From positions 62,001-126,000 of the forward strand of contig NZ_JAXHLU010000016.1 in the NCBI RefSeq assembly GCF_034521915.1: DNA of 64,000 bases. Reading direction: 5' to 3'. Position 1 is the stretch's first letter. Every line of letters begins with the position of its first letter. The DNA comes from Fodinibius sp034521915. GTDB taxonomy: Bacteria > Bacteroidota > Rhodothermia > Balneolales > Balneolaceae. A program made the position numbers and the translations under genes. Positions 52,837-61,757 of this stretch are shown one piece after another. The notes beneath the pieces are model-generated. The model saw only the letters and a list, made by a program, of their open reading frames with translations. It made no database searches and had not been told where the DNA came from.

Positions 52837-53385
52837 ATGATTTATGAATTTCTTGACAAAACGCCGGATTATCCCGATTCGGTATTTGTGGCACCCAGCG
52901 CTGATATTATCGGGGATGTTTCAATAGGAGAAGAAAGCAGTATCTGGTTCAATGTTACCATCCGCGGGGATGTAAACTGGATTAAGATCGGAGAGCGATC
53001 CAATATTCAGGATAATACCTGTATTCATGTGAGAAATCAGACCGGACCCACAAAGATCGGAAATGAAGTAACGGTCGGGCACAACGCAATGATCCACGGA
53101 TGTACAATTCATGACCGAGTACTTATTGGTATTCATGCTACGGTACTTGATGAGGTAACGATAGAATCAGATGTAATTATTGCAGCAGGGAGCTTGGTCC
53201 CGCCTGGAAAGCGACTTGAATCGGGCTATTTATATATGGGCAGTCCTGCTGAAAAGAAGCGTAAGCTTACGGATGAGGAGATTGAATCCATCAAAGAGCA
53301 CTCCGATAATTATGTAAAATATGCCCGCGCCTACATGCAGAAAGATACTTACGAGACTAATCCGTTTTATGATGATAAAAGTTAA
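52837..53385 (+). CDS. Gamma-class carbonic anhydrase family protein
   Basis: 182 residues forming a left-handed beta helix of hexapeptide repeats (IGEESSIWFNVTIRGDVNWI, IGERSNIQDNTCIHV). Zinc-ligand histidines are in TCIHV, TVGHNAMIHGCTIHD and the following turn, in the usual order for gamma carbonic anhydrases and their YrdA-like relatives. Some members bind zinc but lack measurable CO2 hydration, so activity is uncertain. It lies 21 bp after the DsbA-like gene. Confidence 0.94.
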   Translation: MIYEFLDKTPDYPDSVFVAPSADIIGDVSIGEESSIWFNVTIRGDVNWIKIGERSNIQDNTCIHVRNQTGPTKIGNEVTVGHNAMIHGCTIHDRVLIGIHATVLDEVTIESDVIIAAGSLVPPGKRLESGYLYMGSPAEKKRKLTDEEIESIKEHSDNYVKYARAYMQKDTYETNPFYDDKS

Positions 53386-53444
53386 AGGTTGAAGGTTATA
53401 CGTTACAGGTTTAACGCAATCATCAACTTTCAACCAAACAAATT

Positions 53445-54569
53445 ATGTCCGGAATCTACCTTCATATCCCTTTCTGTAAGCAGGCGTGCTCGTACTGCGA
53501 TTTCTATTTCGTGACGAGAACATCGGAGCGAGAGCATTTTGTGCAGCGGTTGATTGAGGATATCGAAAGCTATCGGGATTCGAAGTTTACTGATGAAACG
53601 GTGGAGACGATCTATTTTGGGGGAGGGACGCCTTCATTGCTTGAACCTGCACAGTTAGAGCAAATTATGGAAGCGCTTTATGATATTTTTGATATTGACG
53701 CGCGTGAAATTACGCTGGAGATGAATCCCGATGACGTATCGGGCCAATTTCTGGCGGATTTGAAATCACTGGGTATCAGCCGGGCCAGCATGGGGGTGCA
53801 AAGTTTTGAGCCGGAGTTGTTGGAGTTTATGCATCGTGCTCATTCCAGCGAGGAGGCGTTGCAGTGTTTGGAACTGCTTAGTGCGTCCGATTTTGACTCA
53901 TTTACTGTTGATCTTATATACGGGAATCCCGGTCAGTCTGTAGAGCAGCTCAAAAGCGATGTCAAAAAACTTCTTGCATTCGATCCCCCGCATATTTCGG
54001 CCTATTCCCTTACCATTGAACCGAAGACACGACTGGGTAAACAGGTTGAGCTGGGACGTATTGCTCCACCGGAAGATGACAAGGTTGCTAAACACTTTGA
54101 TATTATTAACCAACTGTTTAGTAGTCACGGTATTGAGCGTTATGAGGTGAGTAATTACAGTATGCCGGGCAAAGAAGCTATCCACAATAGTAATTACTGG
54201 AAGCATGAAAACTACTTGGGATTGGGTCCGGGTGCGCATTCGTTTTGGTGGGATGATAGTGCTGAACGATGGGAAAATGAGGAGGATCTGAGAAAGTATT
54301 TGCGTGATGAAGATCAACCGGAAAGAGAAGTGCTTTCGCTAAAACAGTTGGCGGAGGAACGATTAATGATGGGACTACGCACAAGAAAGGGAGTGGGAAT
54401 AGCAGAACTTTCTGAGCGATATGATTATGTACTGAGTAGTCGACAGCTGGATTATCTTGAAAACCGTGAGCAGGAGGACAAGCTAGAAGTTGACGAGAGA
54501 ATTACCCTTACTGATGAAGGAATTAAAATTGCTGACGCGATAATTTTGGATTTAGTAACGTTGCATTAG
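53445..54569 (+). CDS. hemW: Radical SAM haem chaperone HemW
   Basis: 374 residues. Radical SAM cysteines are in FCKQACSYCDFYF (about 11-23), consistent with CxxxCxxC. The HemW blocks IYFGGGTPSLLEP, RASMGVQSFEPELLEFMHRA, and DLIYGNPGQSVEQLKSDV are present, with the C-terminal HemW winged-helix region (LMMGLRTRKGVGIAELSERY). HemW binds haem and delivers it to respiratory enzymes; it is often misnamed coproporphyrinogen oxidase. Intact; same strand as the carbonic anhydrase gene. Confidence 0.95.
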   Translation: MSGIYLHIPFCKQACSYCDFYFVTRTSEREHFVQRLIEDIESYRDSKFTDETVETIYFGGGTPSLLEPAQLEQIMEALYDIFDIDAREITLEMNPDDVSGQFLADLKSLGISRASMGVQSFEPELLEFMHRAHSSEEALQCLELLSASDFDSFTVDLIYGNPGQSVEQLKSDVKKLLAFDPPHISAYSLTIEPKTRLGKQVELGRIAPPEDDKVAKHFDIINQLFSSHGIERYEVSNYSMPGKEAIHNSNYWKHENYLGLGPGAHSFWWDDSAERWENEEDLRKYLRDEDQPEREVLSLKQLAEERLMMGLRTRKGVGIAELSERYDYVLSSRQLDYLENREQEDKLEVDERITLTDEGIKIADAIILDLVTLH

Positions 54570-54622
54570 ATTGCTTATCTATAGCATGTGAATTAAATAA
54601 TTACCAATCGAACAACAGGCTG

Positions 54623-55603
54623 ATGAAAGTAAGTTTTAAAGCATTTATGCGGGAGATTATTGACTATGCAGGGCTGTTTCCGCCAGCTGATCTTTCTCTT
54701 GATACTTCCCTCCAAAAGTTTAGTAATTATCGGAAAAATGAGGACTCCTGGATGCTCTCGCGATATATTATTCCAGCCGGTCGACTTGCTGAGCTAAAGC
54801 CGTATGGCGAAACGCTTTTTGCAGAAGGTGAACCGTTCGCTTTTTCGATTTTGGGTAAAAGAACGGAAACGATATCTGATTACAAGGAGCATTTGCAAAA
54901 TATTGTATCCTCACTGGAGCAGTTTCATGCTAACCATGGAGACAGAGTGACTACGGATGTAATGGAAATTAAACTTCCCCGAGAAGCTGTTTTTGCCAAT
55001 GATGCTGATCTGCTTGTTGATCTTTATGAAGAGACAGCCCGTCGTTTTGGAGATGTTGCAGAATTTCCAGACGATATTTTCTTTGAAGGGATCTTTGATA
55101 AAAACTGGGAAAAGGAGATTGGGGTAGTTTTGGAATCCATGAATCATTATAACAATAACACCTCATCCGATAACGGAATTAAAGCCGGTTTTAAGTTGCG
55201 ATGCGGTGGAGTAGAGGCTTCGATGGTTCCGTCGATTGAGCAGGTTGCTTTTACATTGAATAAGGTTCGCGAACAGAATTTGGCGTTAAAATGTACGGCA
55301 GGATTGCACCATCCTATTCGCCACTATGATCATTCAGTGAAAACGAAAATGCACGGCTTTTTTAATGTGTTTGGTGGAGCAATGCTCGGATATGCGCATG
55401 ATTTTTCAACTGAGCAGATGATCGAAGTGCTAAAAGAAGAAGATACCGAACATTTTTCTTTTACTGATTCCGGTTTCCGATGGAAAGAGTATGAAGTATC
55501 AACAGAAGATATTGAAGAATTACGCGAAGTAGCACTAATTTCATTTGGCAGCTGCAGCTTCGACGAACCACGCGAAGACTTGCAGAAACTCGGGCTGTTG
55601 TAG
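54623..55603 (+). CDS. Uncharacterised conserved protein next to fumarylacetoacetase
   Basis: 326 residues, no named domain recognised. It opens MKVSFKAFMREIIDYAGLFP followed by PADLSLDTSL, a start shared by uncharacterised homologues in several phyla as I recall. Alternating helix/strand character, with a region GFKLRCGGVEASMVPSIEQV then LKCTAGLHHPIRHYDH, suggests an alpha/beta barrel with polar residues (Cys, His, Lys) gathered at one end. No signal or membrane segment. It lies 70 bp upstream of fumarylacetoacetase in the same direction, hinting at a role in aromatic or keto acid breakdown. Function unknown. Confidence 0.85.
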   Translation: MKVSFKAFMREIIDYAGLFPPADLSLDTSLQKFSNYRKNEDSWMLSRYIIPAGRLAELKPYGETLFAEGEPFAFSILGKRTETISDYKEHLQNIVSSLEQFHANHGDRVTTDVMEIKLPREAVFANDADLLVDLYEETARRFGDVAEFPDDIFFEGIFDKNWEKEIGVVLESMNHYNNNTSSDNGIKAGFKLRCGGVEASMVPSIEQVAFTLNKVREQNLALKCTAGLHHPIRHYDHSVKTKMHGFFNVFGGAMLGYAHDFSTEQMIEVLKEEDTEHFSFTDSGFRWKEYEVSTEDIEELREVALISFGSCSFDEPREDLQKLGLL

Positions 55604-55632
55604 TCAATATTACTGATTCACGAAGAAAATTT

Positions 55633-55673
55633 TTTAATACATTATTCTAAATTATTAATTCCTAATTCACACT
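55633..55673. repeat. AT-rich repeat with ATTAGGAAT core (half), copy 3
   Basis: ATTCTAAATTATTAATTCCT followed by AATTC directly precedes the fahA start, matching the right arm of the repeat before lipB (34271-34302). No left arm is evident here. Confidence 0.5.
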
Positions 55674-56966
55674 ATGCATCCAACAAACGATCCCAACTTA
55701 GAATCATTTATCGAGGTAGATTCCGATTCACATTTTCCTATCCAAAATTTGCCCTATGGAGTAGCCCGTTCAAAAGATGATGGTGAAGTATTTATTTGTA
55801 CCGCCATCGGTGACTATGTAGTAAATCTGGCGGAGCTCGATGCCGCCGGTGTATTTGACGGACCGGAGCTGGATGGCAAGCCGGTGTTTCGTGAGCGGAC
55901 GCTGAATAGTTTTATGGAGCTTGGTCGACCGGCATGGGCTGAGGCACGGTCGTATATCAGCACGTTACTGAGTGCCGATGAGCCGGCGCTGCGTGATAAT
56001 AAACCGCTTCAGGAACGCGTACTTACTCCGATGGATGAGGTTGAGATGATGCTACCGGTAGATATTGGGGATTATACCGATTTTTACTCTTCCGAGCAGC
56101 ACGCGACCAATGTGGGCAGTATGTTTCGTGATCCCGAAAATGCGCTGAAGCCCAACTGGAAACATCTGCCGGTTGGTTATCACGGACGTGCAAGTTCGGT
56201 AGTAATAAGCGGAACGGATCTGCACCGACCACAGGGACAGATTCTGCCACCCGACAGTGATGATACGCCCATTTTTAGTAAATGCAAGTTGTGTGATTTT
56301 GAGTTGGAGATGGGTTTTCTAACTGGACCTGGAAATGAGCTCGGGGATCCTATTTCAGTAACAGATGCCGAGGATCATATTTTTGGATTAATGCTGGTGA
56401 ACGACTGGAGCGCGCGCGATATACAGAAATGGGAGTATCAGCCGCTGGGACCATTCTTGGCCAAAAACTGGGCGACTTCGGTTTCGCCGTGGATAGTTAC
56501 GCTTGATGCGTTGGAGGCTTTTCGTACAGAGGGACCGGATCAAGATCCGGAGCCGTTGCCATATCTGCAATCCGAGGGAAAATGGACCTTTGATATTAAC
56601 CTGGAGGTGTATCTGCAGGGCGAAAATATGGATGAGCCGCATAAGATATGTGCATCCAATGCCAAGAATCTGTATTGGAATGTGGCACAACAACTGGCCC
56701 ATCAGACGATAACCGGATGTAATGTTCGTCCCGGTGATCTGTATGCCTCGGGTACTATCAGCGGAAAAGAGAAATCGTCGTATGGAAGTATGCTGGAGCT
56801 GAGCTGGAAGGGCACCGATCCCTTAGAATTTCCCAATGGTGAAACCCGCACTTTTCTTGAGGATGGCGATAAGGTGACGATGACCGGCTATGCCGAAACC
56901 GATGATTATAGAATCGGCTTTGGCGAAGTAACGGGAAAAATTTTGCCGGCCAAAGATCTAGATTAA
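55674..56966 (+). CDS. fahA: Fumarylacetoacetase
   Basis: 430 residues. Last enzyme of tyrosine catabolism: splits fumarylacetoacetate into fumarate and acetoacetate. The N-terminal SH3-like domain (about 15-110) and catalytic domain are in place. Motifs: DYTDFYSSEQHATNVGSMFR with the catalytic His, LPVGYHGRASSVVISGTDLH, DFELEMGFLTGPGNELG metal ligands, NDWSARDIQKWEYQPLGPFL and GTISGKEKSSYGSML. No other tyrosine pathway enzyme is adjacent; the neighbour upstream is uncharacterised. Confidence 0.96.
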   Translation: MHPTNDPNLESFIEVDSDSHFPIQNLPYGVARSKDDGEVFICTAIGDYVVNLAELDAAGVFDGPELDGKPVFRERTLNSFMELGRPAWAEARSYISTLLSADEPALRDNKPLQERVLTPMDEVEMMLPVDIGDYTDFYSSEQHATNVGSMFRDPENALKPNWKHLPVGYHGRASSVVISGTDLHRPQGQILPPDSDDTPIFSKCKLCDFELEMGFLTGPGNELGDPISVTDAEDHIFGLMLVNDWSARDIQKWEYQPLGPFLAKNWATSVSPWIVTLDALEAFRTEGPDQDPEPLPYLQSEGKWTFDINLEVYLQGENMDEPHKICASNAKNLYWNVAQQLAHQTITGCNVRPGDLYASGTISGKEKSSYGSMLELSWKGTDPLEFPNGETRTFLEDGDKVTMTGYAETDDYRIGFGEVTGKILPAKDLD

Positions 56967-56976
56967 GGATTGGTAT

Positions 56977-57013
56977 CTATTTGGAGCCCACCTTCGAGGT
57001 GGACTCCAAATAG
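56977..57013. terminator. Bidirectional terminator hairpin
   Basis: CTATTTGGAG / CTCCAAATAG outer stem and CCACC / GGTGG inner stem around TTCGA, located between the convergent fahA and the T9SS cargo gene. Confidence 0.85.
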
Positions 57014-57016
57014 TTC

Positions 57017-58753
57017 TCATTTTACTAACGTCATTTTTTTTGTGGTAACTTTGCCATCCAATATAATTCGGTAAAAGTAGATCCCAGAAGCATAATTCCG
57101 GCTGTCAAAGGTTTCTTTGTAAATGCCTTCGGTTTGTGACTCATCAACGAGCGTGGCTACCTTGCGGCCAAGCACATCAAAAATTTCAAGTTGCACATCT
57201 TTCTGCTCAGTAATGCTATAGCGAATGGTGGTTTGCTCGTTAAATGGATTGGGATAATTCTGTTCTATTCGGGCCATTTGCGGATCAATGGATTGAATCT
57301 CCAAGGCATATTTTGTACGCTGTTGATACGATCCATTGGCTGTGATAATTCCGAGTTTTTTGATCTTATTCCATCGCCAGTCGGTTTCGGAATATACAGA
57401 CTCTTGTTGTCCATTATATATGATGAGAGGCTCAACGCCTCCATCATTAAAAAAGGCCAGAACCCCCAATCCTGCGTTAGGGTCAAGTAGTTCTGATAAA
57501 GTAAATGCAATACTACCCGGGAATGGTGAGGGGGCGTTGTCAAAGTATTTTGATGAAAGTGCATTTAGGGTATCAGCGGGTTGTGATATATCTCCGGTAA
57601 AGCTCTTTGTGATGCTGGGCGTTGGATAAAAAGAGCGTTCCTCGAAGCCAAAGCTCGCGGTGGCATTGGTGCCGGAGGCATAGTGCCAAAGTTGTGATTC
57701 AATATAATTTCGATTGAAAGAATCGGGGCTGCCCAGCTGGGTTGTGATGGCATCGACCATAGAAATAAATGGATTATTCTTGATGGTTTCCCACACGTCG
57801 ACCCAAAACTGGGAGCCGAATTTTTCTTCAAAGAAAAGGGCCCAGGTTATTTCGGCATATGAACCGGGATAAAATCCGCCTGAAGGATTATTAAAAATGG
57901 AGTTTTCGGAAGCAATATAGTTGTAGTAATCGTTGACGACATCGTAAACGACCTCTTCCATCAGGGTGGCATCCATCTCCAGCCAACGGCCTGTTTCGCC
58001 TTGCCATTCGTTGGCTTCATATTGGATGGCATGCTTAAACTCATGAGCAATCGTTACTTTAACAGCGCCAATTTGATCTCCGTCAGGATCATCATTGGGG
58101 GGAAATCCCTCGGCGAAATCATTTTCAATATCGATATAGGTAGAACCATCGCCCGGTGCTACCGTTCGACCATAAATATTTTCAAGATTTAGAATTTGTA
58201 TATCGTAAGTTTGCCCTTGAGGAATGGGATCGGTGTAATCGAGTTGATTTACTTCGTGACGGTAGGATGAATCAGCTGCAGCAGCGACCTCTTCTACATA
58301 ATCGGGAACGCCATCGCTGTCGGCATCTTCGAGAGGAACGGCATGCGAGCCAGATGTTTCGTAGTAGATGGTAAAATATCCATCCGGTGATTGATATGTT
58401 TCGGAAGCCTGTAATGCAGGATTATCCAGAAGTGTTTCTATTTGATTGACGGTGGATGAAGAAAGCTCTGATTTATGTCGATGGAGGTCAGAGGTAGCAG
58501 GGGTACCACATTTAAGCGGTTGGTCAATATCTTTGGCAGCATCATCAGACAGATTCCCCTTTGCCTTGGAAGGAAAAAACTTGTAAAGCACTTTTTGGTC
58601 CAGGGTTATATCACCCTGCTGAAAGGCATAATCAACCTTTTGGAAGAAATCGACCTTTTTGGGCGTGGGTCGCTCTTGTGATTTGGCAGTACTAATACCG
58701 AGAATTAATAAAAATAAGCTCAATAGAGAGAGCTGAAGTAAATACTTCATCAA
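57017..58753 (-). CDS. Secreted putative metalloprotease with T9SS type A sorting tail (MXAN_6640-like)
   Basis: 578 residues. A signal peptide (MMKYLLQLSLLSLFLLILGI) is followed by a region with YDIQILNLENIYG, a zinc-type helix TIAHEFKHAIQYEANEWQGE and a downstream Glu-rich helix (ATLMEEVVYD), the layout of MXAN_6640-type putative metalloproteases. The last 80 residues are a typical type A T9SS sorting domain: NYPNPFNEQTTIRYSI, LEIFDVLGRKVATLVDE, YASGIYFYRIILDG and KMTLVK. It should be secreted and anchored or released by T9SS, whose regulator PorX is encoded at 61.8 kb. Protease activity is not proved. Confidence 0.9.
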   Translation of the reverse strand: MMKYLLQLSLLSLFLLILGISTAKSQERPTPKKVDFFQKVDYAFQQGDITLDQKVLYKFFPSKAKGNLSDDAAKDIDQPLKCGTPATSDLHRHKSELSSSTVNQIETLLDNPALQASETYQSPDGYFTIYYETSGSHAVPLEDADSDGVPDYVEEVAAAADSSYRHEVNQLDYTDPIPQGQTYDIQILNLENIYGRTVAPGDGSTYIDIENDFAEGFPPNDDPDGDQIGAVKVTIAHEFKHAIQYEANEWQGETGRWLEMDATLMEEVVYDVVNDYYNYIASENSIFNNPSGGFYPGSYAEITWALFFEEKFGSQFWVDVWETIKNNPFISMVDAITTQLGSPDSFNRNYIESQLWHYASGTNATASFGFEERSFYPTPSITKSFTGDISQPADTLNALSSKYFDNAPSPFPGSIAFTLSELLDPNAGLGVLAFFNDGGVEPLIIYNGQQESVYSETDWRWNKIKKLGIITANGSYQQRTKYALEIQSIDPQMARIEQNYPNPFNEQTTIRYSITEQKDVQLEIFDVLGRKVATLVDESQTEGIYKETFDSRNYASGIYFYRIILDGKVTTKKMTLVK

Positions 58754-58828
58754 CGGAACAATATTTTAAGACAAATGAGGTTCATTTCTTGGAAAATTAC
58801 CCTTATTTTTGGCATCTGCAAATATGGA

Positions 58829-58893
58829 AACCACTAAGACACTAAGTTCACATAGATAAGTTATATTTTTAGTGTTCTCAGTGGCTAAGTGGT
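58829..58893. repeat. Imperfect inverted repeat upstream of trhO
   Basis: AACCACTAAGACACTAAG with following TTCAC (58829-58851) is mirrored by TAGTGTTCTCAGTGGCTAAG and TGGT (58870-58893), with several mismatches. Similar CACTAAGA-type repeats occur widely between genes in some bacteria. The rest of the gap between the T9SS gene and trhO holds nothing recognised. Confidence 0.5.
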
Positions 58894-58910
58894 AAAAATT
58901 TAAATATATC

Positions 58911-59873
58911 ATGTACGAAGTAATACTCTATTACAAATTTACTCCTATTGAAGATCCCGAAACGTTTTGCGAGGAGCATAAACAATTTTGTAAGGATCTT
59001 GGAATTAAAGGGCGCATTTACATCAACGAAGAAGGCATCAACGGAACGGTGGGTGGCACGCCCGAACAGGTATCAAAATATAAAGAAGTGCTGACGAGCA
59101 TTCCCGGTTTTGAGGACATCGATTTTAAGACTGATACCAGTGAGTATGTACCTTTTCCAAAGCTAAAATGTAAAACACGGGATGAGTTGGTGTCTATCCA
59201 TAAAGAGGATGTTGATCCTGATGAGGGAGGGAAATACCTGGAGCCGCACGAGTGGAAAAAAGTACTCGAAAATGAAGACGAATACGTGCTTATTGACGTA
59301 CGTAATGATTACGAATCAAAGATCGGTCATTTTGAAGGAGCGCTGACACCTCAGGTGGAAAACTTTTACGAGTTTCCAGAATGGCTTGAGCAGGTCGAAA
59401 AAGAGATCAGCAAGGATAAAAAAGTATTAATGTACTGCACCGGAGGCATCCGCTGCGAGAAGTTTTCGGTACTGATGAAAGAAAAGGGCTGGGATGATGT
59501 AAATCAGCTGAACGGCGGAATTTTACGATACGCCAAAGAAGAGGGCGGTGAACATTATAAAGGTAAATGCTTTGTGTTTGACGATCGCCTGGTGGTACCG
59601 GTAAATGAGGATAACCTGGAGCCAATAGCGCGCTGTGAGATCACCGGAAAGCCTGCCGATACCTACATTAACTGTGCGAATATGGAATGCAACAAGCTTT
59701 TTGTTTGCTCTGAAGAAGGCGCCCGAAAAATGGAGGGTTGCTGTAGCGAGGAGTGTCGCCAGAGCGAATACAAGCGACCTTTCGATCCCGAAAATGCCTT
59801 TCGCCCGTTTCGCAAGTGGTACAATTACTTTGACGAAGATTTTAAAGAGCGCCAGTTAGAAGAAGAGAAGTAG
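58911..59873 (+). CDS. trhO: tRNA uridine(34) hydroxylase TrhO (rhodanese-like)
   Basis: 320 residues. TrhO makes 5-hydroxyuridine at position 34 of tRNA with oxygen. The N-terminal part has GIKGRIYINEEGINGTVGGT; the rhodanese domain (about 110-210) holds the active loop YCTGGIRCEKFS with Cys. A C-terminal cysteine-rich tail (CANMECNKLFVCSEEGARKM, then GCCSEECRQ) is like that of many longer homologues and may bind metal. Intact. No neighbour partners. Confidence 0.92.
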   Translation: MYEVILYYKFTPIEDPETFCEEHKQFCKDLGIKGRIYINEEGINGTVGGTPEQVSKYKEVLTSIPGFEDIDFKTDTSEYVPFPKLKCKTRDELVSIHKEDVDPDEGGKYLEPHEWKKVLENEDEYVLIDVRNDYESKIGHFEGALTPQVENFYEFPEWLEQVEKEISKDKKVLMYCTGGIRCEKFSVLMKEKGWDDVNQLNGGILRYAKEEGGEHYKGKCFVFDDRLVVPVNEDNLEPIARCEITGKPADTYINCANMECNKLFVCSEEGARKMEGCCSEECRQSEYKRPFDPENAFRPFRKWYNYFDEDFKERQLEEEK

Positions 59874-59905
59874 ATAGTCTTTCTTTTAAAATTTCCAGCG
59901 CCAAC

Positions 59906-60001
59906 GCCTGAAGATGAATCATCAGGCTATTTTACAAAACCATGAAGCTCACTGAAGTGAGCTTTTATAAAACCATCTTAGCCCACGGATTCATCCGTGG
60001 G
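59906..60001. repeat. Cluster of three REP-like hairpins
   Basis: Three hairpins in a row: GCCTGA / TCAGGC (59906-59927), AAGCTCAC-TGAA-GTGAGCTT (59945-59964) and CCCACGGAT-TC-ATCCGTGGG (59982-60001). The GCCCACGGATTCATCCGTGG form resembles REP sequences tied to TnpA-REP (RAYT) transposases. No transposase is present in the window. Confidence 0.7.
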
Positions 60002-60048
60002 TAAATATTTAAGACTTCATCCACAGAAAACTATTTCGTTGATGACCG

Positions 60049-60207
60049 TCGAAGGTACGCAAAAATGTCGTTTTTTCCTCATGGGAGGGATAAAGGTCGC
60101 TGACGCTTCATAGCACGGCCTTCGCAGCTAAGTGCTTCGGCGTAGTAGGCCTTTAGCGACGTAGCGGTGGGTTATTCCCATATAAAGCCATTTTTGCGTA
60201 CCTTCGA
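60049..60207. mobile_element. 159-bp element with perfect 19-bp terminal inverted repeats (MITE-like)
   Basis: TCGAAGGTACGCAAAAATG at 60049-60067 and its exact complement at 60189-60207 bound a 121-bp interior with further partial pairing (ATGGGA...ATAA against TTATTCCCAT, and GGCCTTCGC against GCGTAGTAGGCC). No open reading frame and no clear target duplication. The gap 59874-60247 holds this element and the REP-like cluster and nothing else recognised. Confidence 0.6.
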
Positions 60208-60247
60208 TTTCTGTTAAGATACTCCAATGTCTGTGCGTCGGGATTAT

Positions 60248-61069
60248 TCATTCGGCTGGGCTTTTATTTGATGATTCCTCAAAAAATGCCTTGGCGACAG
60301 AGGCAAAATGGGAGGGGCGATCGAGGAAAGCATAATGTCCTGCATGATCCATAACGACCAGTGCCGCATGTTCTATTCCTTTTTCCATTCGTTTGGCCTG
60401 ATAAAGCGGTGCGGCCTCATCATTTTCTCCCCATAATAATAGTACCTCATGCGGAATTTTGGGCAGACAGGATTCGAGGTATTCGGTAACTGTTTTAACA
60501 AAGGTTTCACGCATCACGCCGCTGAGCTTGCTGTAGTCACTGGAGCCCAGTGTTTTCCAGAGTGAGGTTTCTCTCAGCCAGCGAAGGGCTTTTTCACGTA
60601 GAGAAGAGGGTAATACCATAAAAGGAGCTTTAAGTAACTTGGCGGTATACTTTTTGAAATAATACTTCCAGCTCCGCTTCGGTTTCATGCCGGCCCCACC
60701 GGTGATAAGCACTTTGTCAATTTGTTGCTTGGCATTGGGACGTGCACAAAGCTTGAGGGCAATGCGTCCGCCAAATGAGTGGACAAGAAGATCAACAGAA
60801 TCAAACTCTTGATCTGTAATGAATTTTTGGATCAAATCGGTGTAGTCATCTACCTCCCAGGGTTGATTTGGCACCGATGAATTACCGAAACCGGGCAGAT
60901 CAAAAACATAGCAGTCGCGGATATCCGAAAGTTGCTTGGCCAGTGGCATCATTACCTGTTTGCTGCTGCCCCAGCCGTGTAAGATAATCAGCGGCTGTTT
61001 ATTCTGAATACCTACCCGATTGTATGAAACAGATAGATTGTTATAGTGATATATCTTTGTTGATTCCAT
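60248..61069 (-). CDS. Alpha/beta hydrolase
   Basis: 273 residues. The oxyanion stretch LIILHGWGSSKQ, the nucleophile elbow LLVHSFGGRIAL (Ser about 94), Asp in the LLLWGENDEAAPLY region and the final His in DHAGHYAFLDRP form a complete catalytic triad. There is no signal peptide, so a cytoplasmic esterase, dehalogenase-like or C-C hydrolase is possible. It is divergent from the ComEA-like gene. Substrate unknown. Confidence 0.92.
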   Translation of the reverse strand: MESTKIYHYNNLSVSYNRVGIQNKQPLIILHGWGSSKQVMMPLAKQLSDIRDCYVFDLPGFGNSSVPNQPWEVDDYTDLIQKFITDQEFDSVDLLVHSFGGRIALKLCARPNAKQQIDKVLITGGAGMKPKRSWKYYFKKYTAKLLKAPFMVLPSSLREKALRWLRETSLWKTLGSSDYSKLSGVMRETFVKTVTEYLESCLPKIPHEVLLLWGENDEAAPLYQAKRMEKGIEHAALVVMDHAGHYAFLDRPSHFASVAKAFFEESSNKSPAE

Positions 61070-61187
61070 ATATAGAAGCCAAACATCGAATTATTTTAGG
61101 CATCAAACAAGAACGATTTTGTAAGGATTGTTTAGCAAAAGGGTCATACTTATACGTGTACGCATAAATAATTGGGAGAGGGAAATC

Positions 61188-61742
61188 ATGAAGAGACGAG
61201 TATTTTTTTGGTTGGAAAAATTGAAAATTGCGCCCGGCGAACGTAAGGCAATATCGGGATTGCTGGGTTTGCTTGTTGTGTTGGGAGGATTAAATTTGGC
61301 GCTGGCACCCTCGGTGCCATTTGAGGATGGAGACTATCTTGAACTTGAGCGACAATTTGCTGAACGCACAGCTATGCTCAAAGCCGAGGAAGAAAAGCTG
61401 ATGGAACAGTATTATCCTGCTTCCGAAAAACAAATTGCCGGGGCCAGAATCGATACGGTATCGGATGATTCTACCTCAAGTGAAGGATCCGATGAGCCTG
61501 CGGCAAAAGTCGAGAAATCCGATCATAATGCAGATAAGGAGCGCATAAACGTTAATACAGCCAATATTGAAGCGTTGAAAGCGTTACCGGGTATTGGTTC
61601 AACGTATGCAAAACGGATTATTAAATACCGTAATGAAAATGGAGAATTTGAGTCATTTGAGGAACTCAAGAAAATTAAGGGAATAGCCCAAAAACGATTG
61701 GACAAATTGATGCCATTTATCAAACTTAAGGATTCAGAATAA
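61188..61742 (+). CDS. ComEA-like helix-hairpin-helix protein
   Basis: 184 residues from the ATG at 61188, preceded by a purine-rich GGGAGAGGGA; a longer frame from a TTG at 61128 was not used. An N-terminal transmembrane anchor (about 20-40, GLLGLLVVLGGLNLALA) is followed by a charged linker and the double HhH DNA-binding domain: VNTANIEALKALPGIGSTYA then KRIIKYRNENGEFESFEELK. ComEA binds incoming DNA on the cell surface in competence; other HhH proteins of this type exist, so the name is tentative. PorX follows 15 bp downstream. Confidence 0.88.
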   Translation: MKRRVFFWLEKLKIAPGERKAISGLLGLLVVLGGLNLALAPSVPFEDGDYLELERQFAERTAMLKAEEEKLMEQYYPASEKQIAGARIDTVSDDSTSSEGSDEPAAKVEKSDHNADKERINVNTANIEALKALPGIGSTYAKRIIKYRNENGEFESFEELKKIKGIAQKRLDKLMPFIKLKDSE

Positions 61743-61757
61743 TGCAACCGAATCTTG

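Noticed and set aside
59906..60207. CRISPR array
   Set aside because: The hairpins differ in sequence and are not direct repeats with unique spacers.
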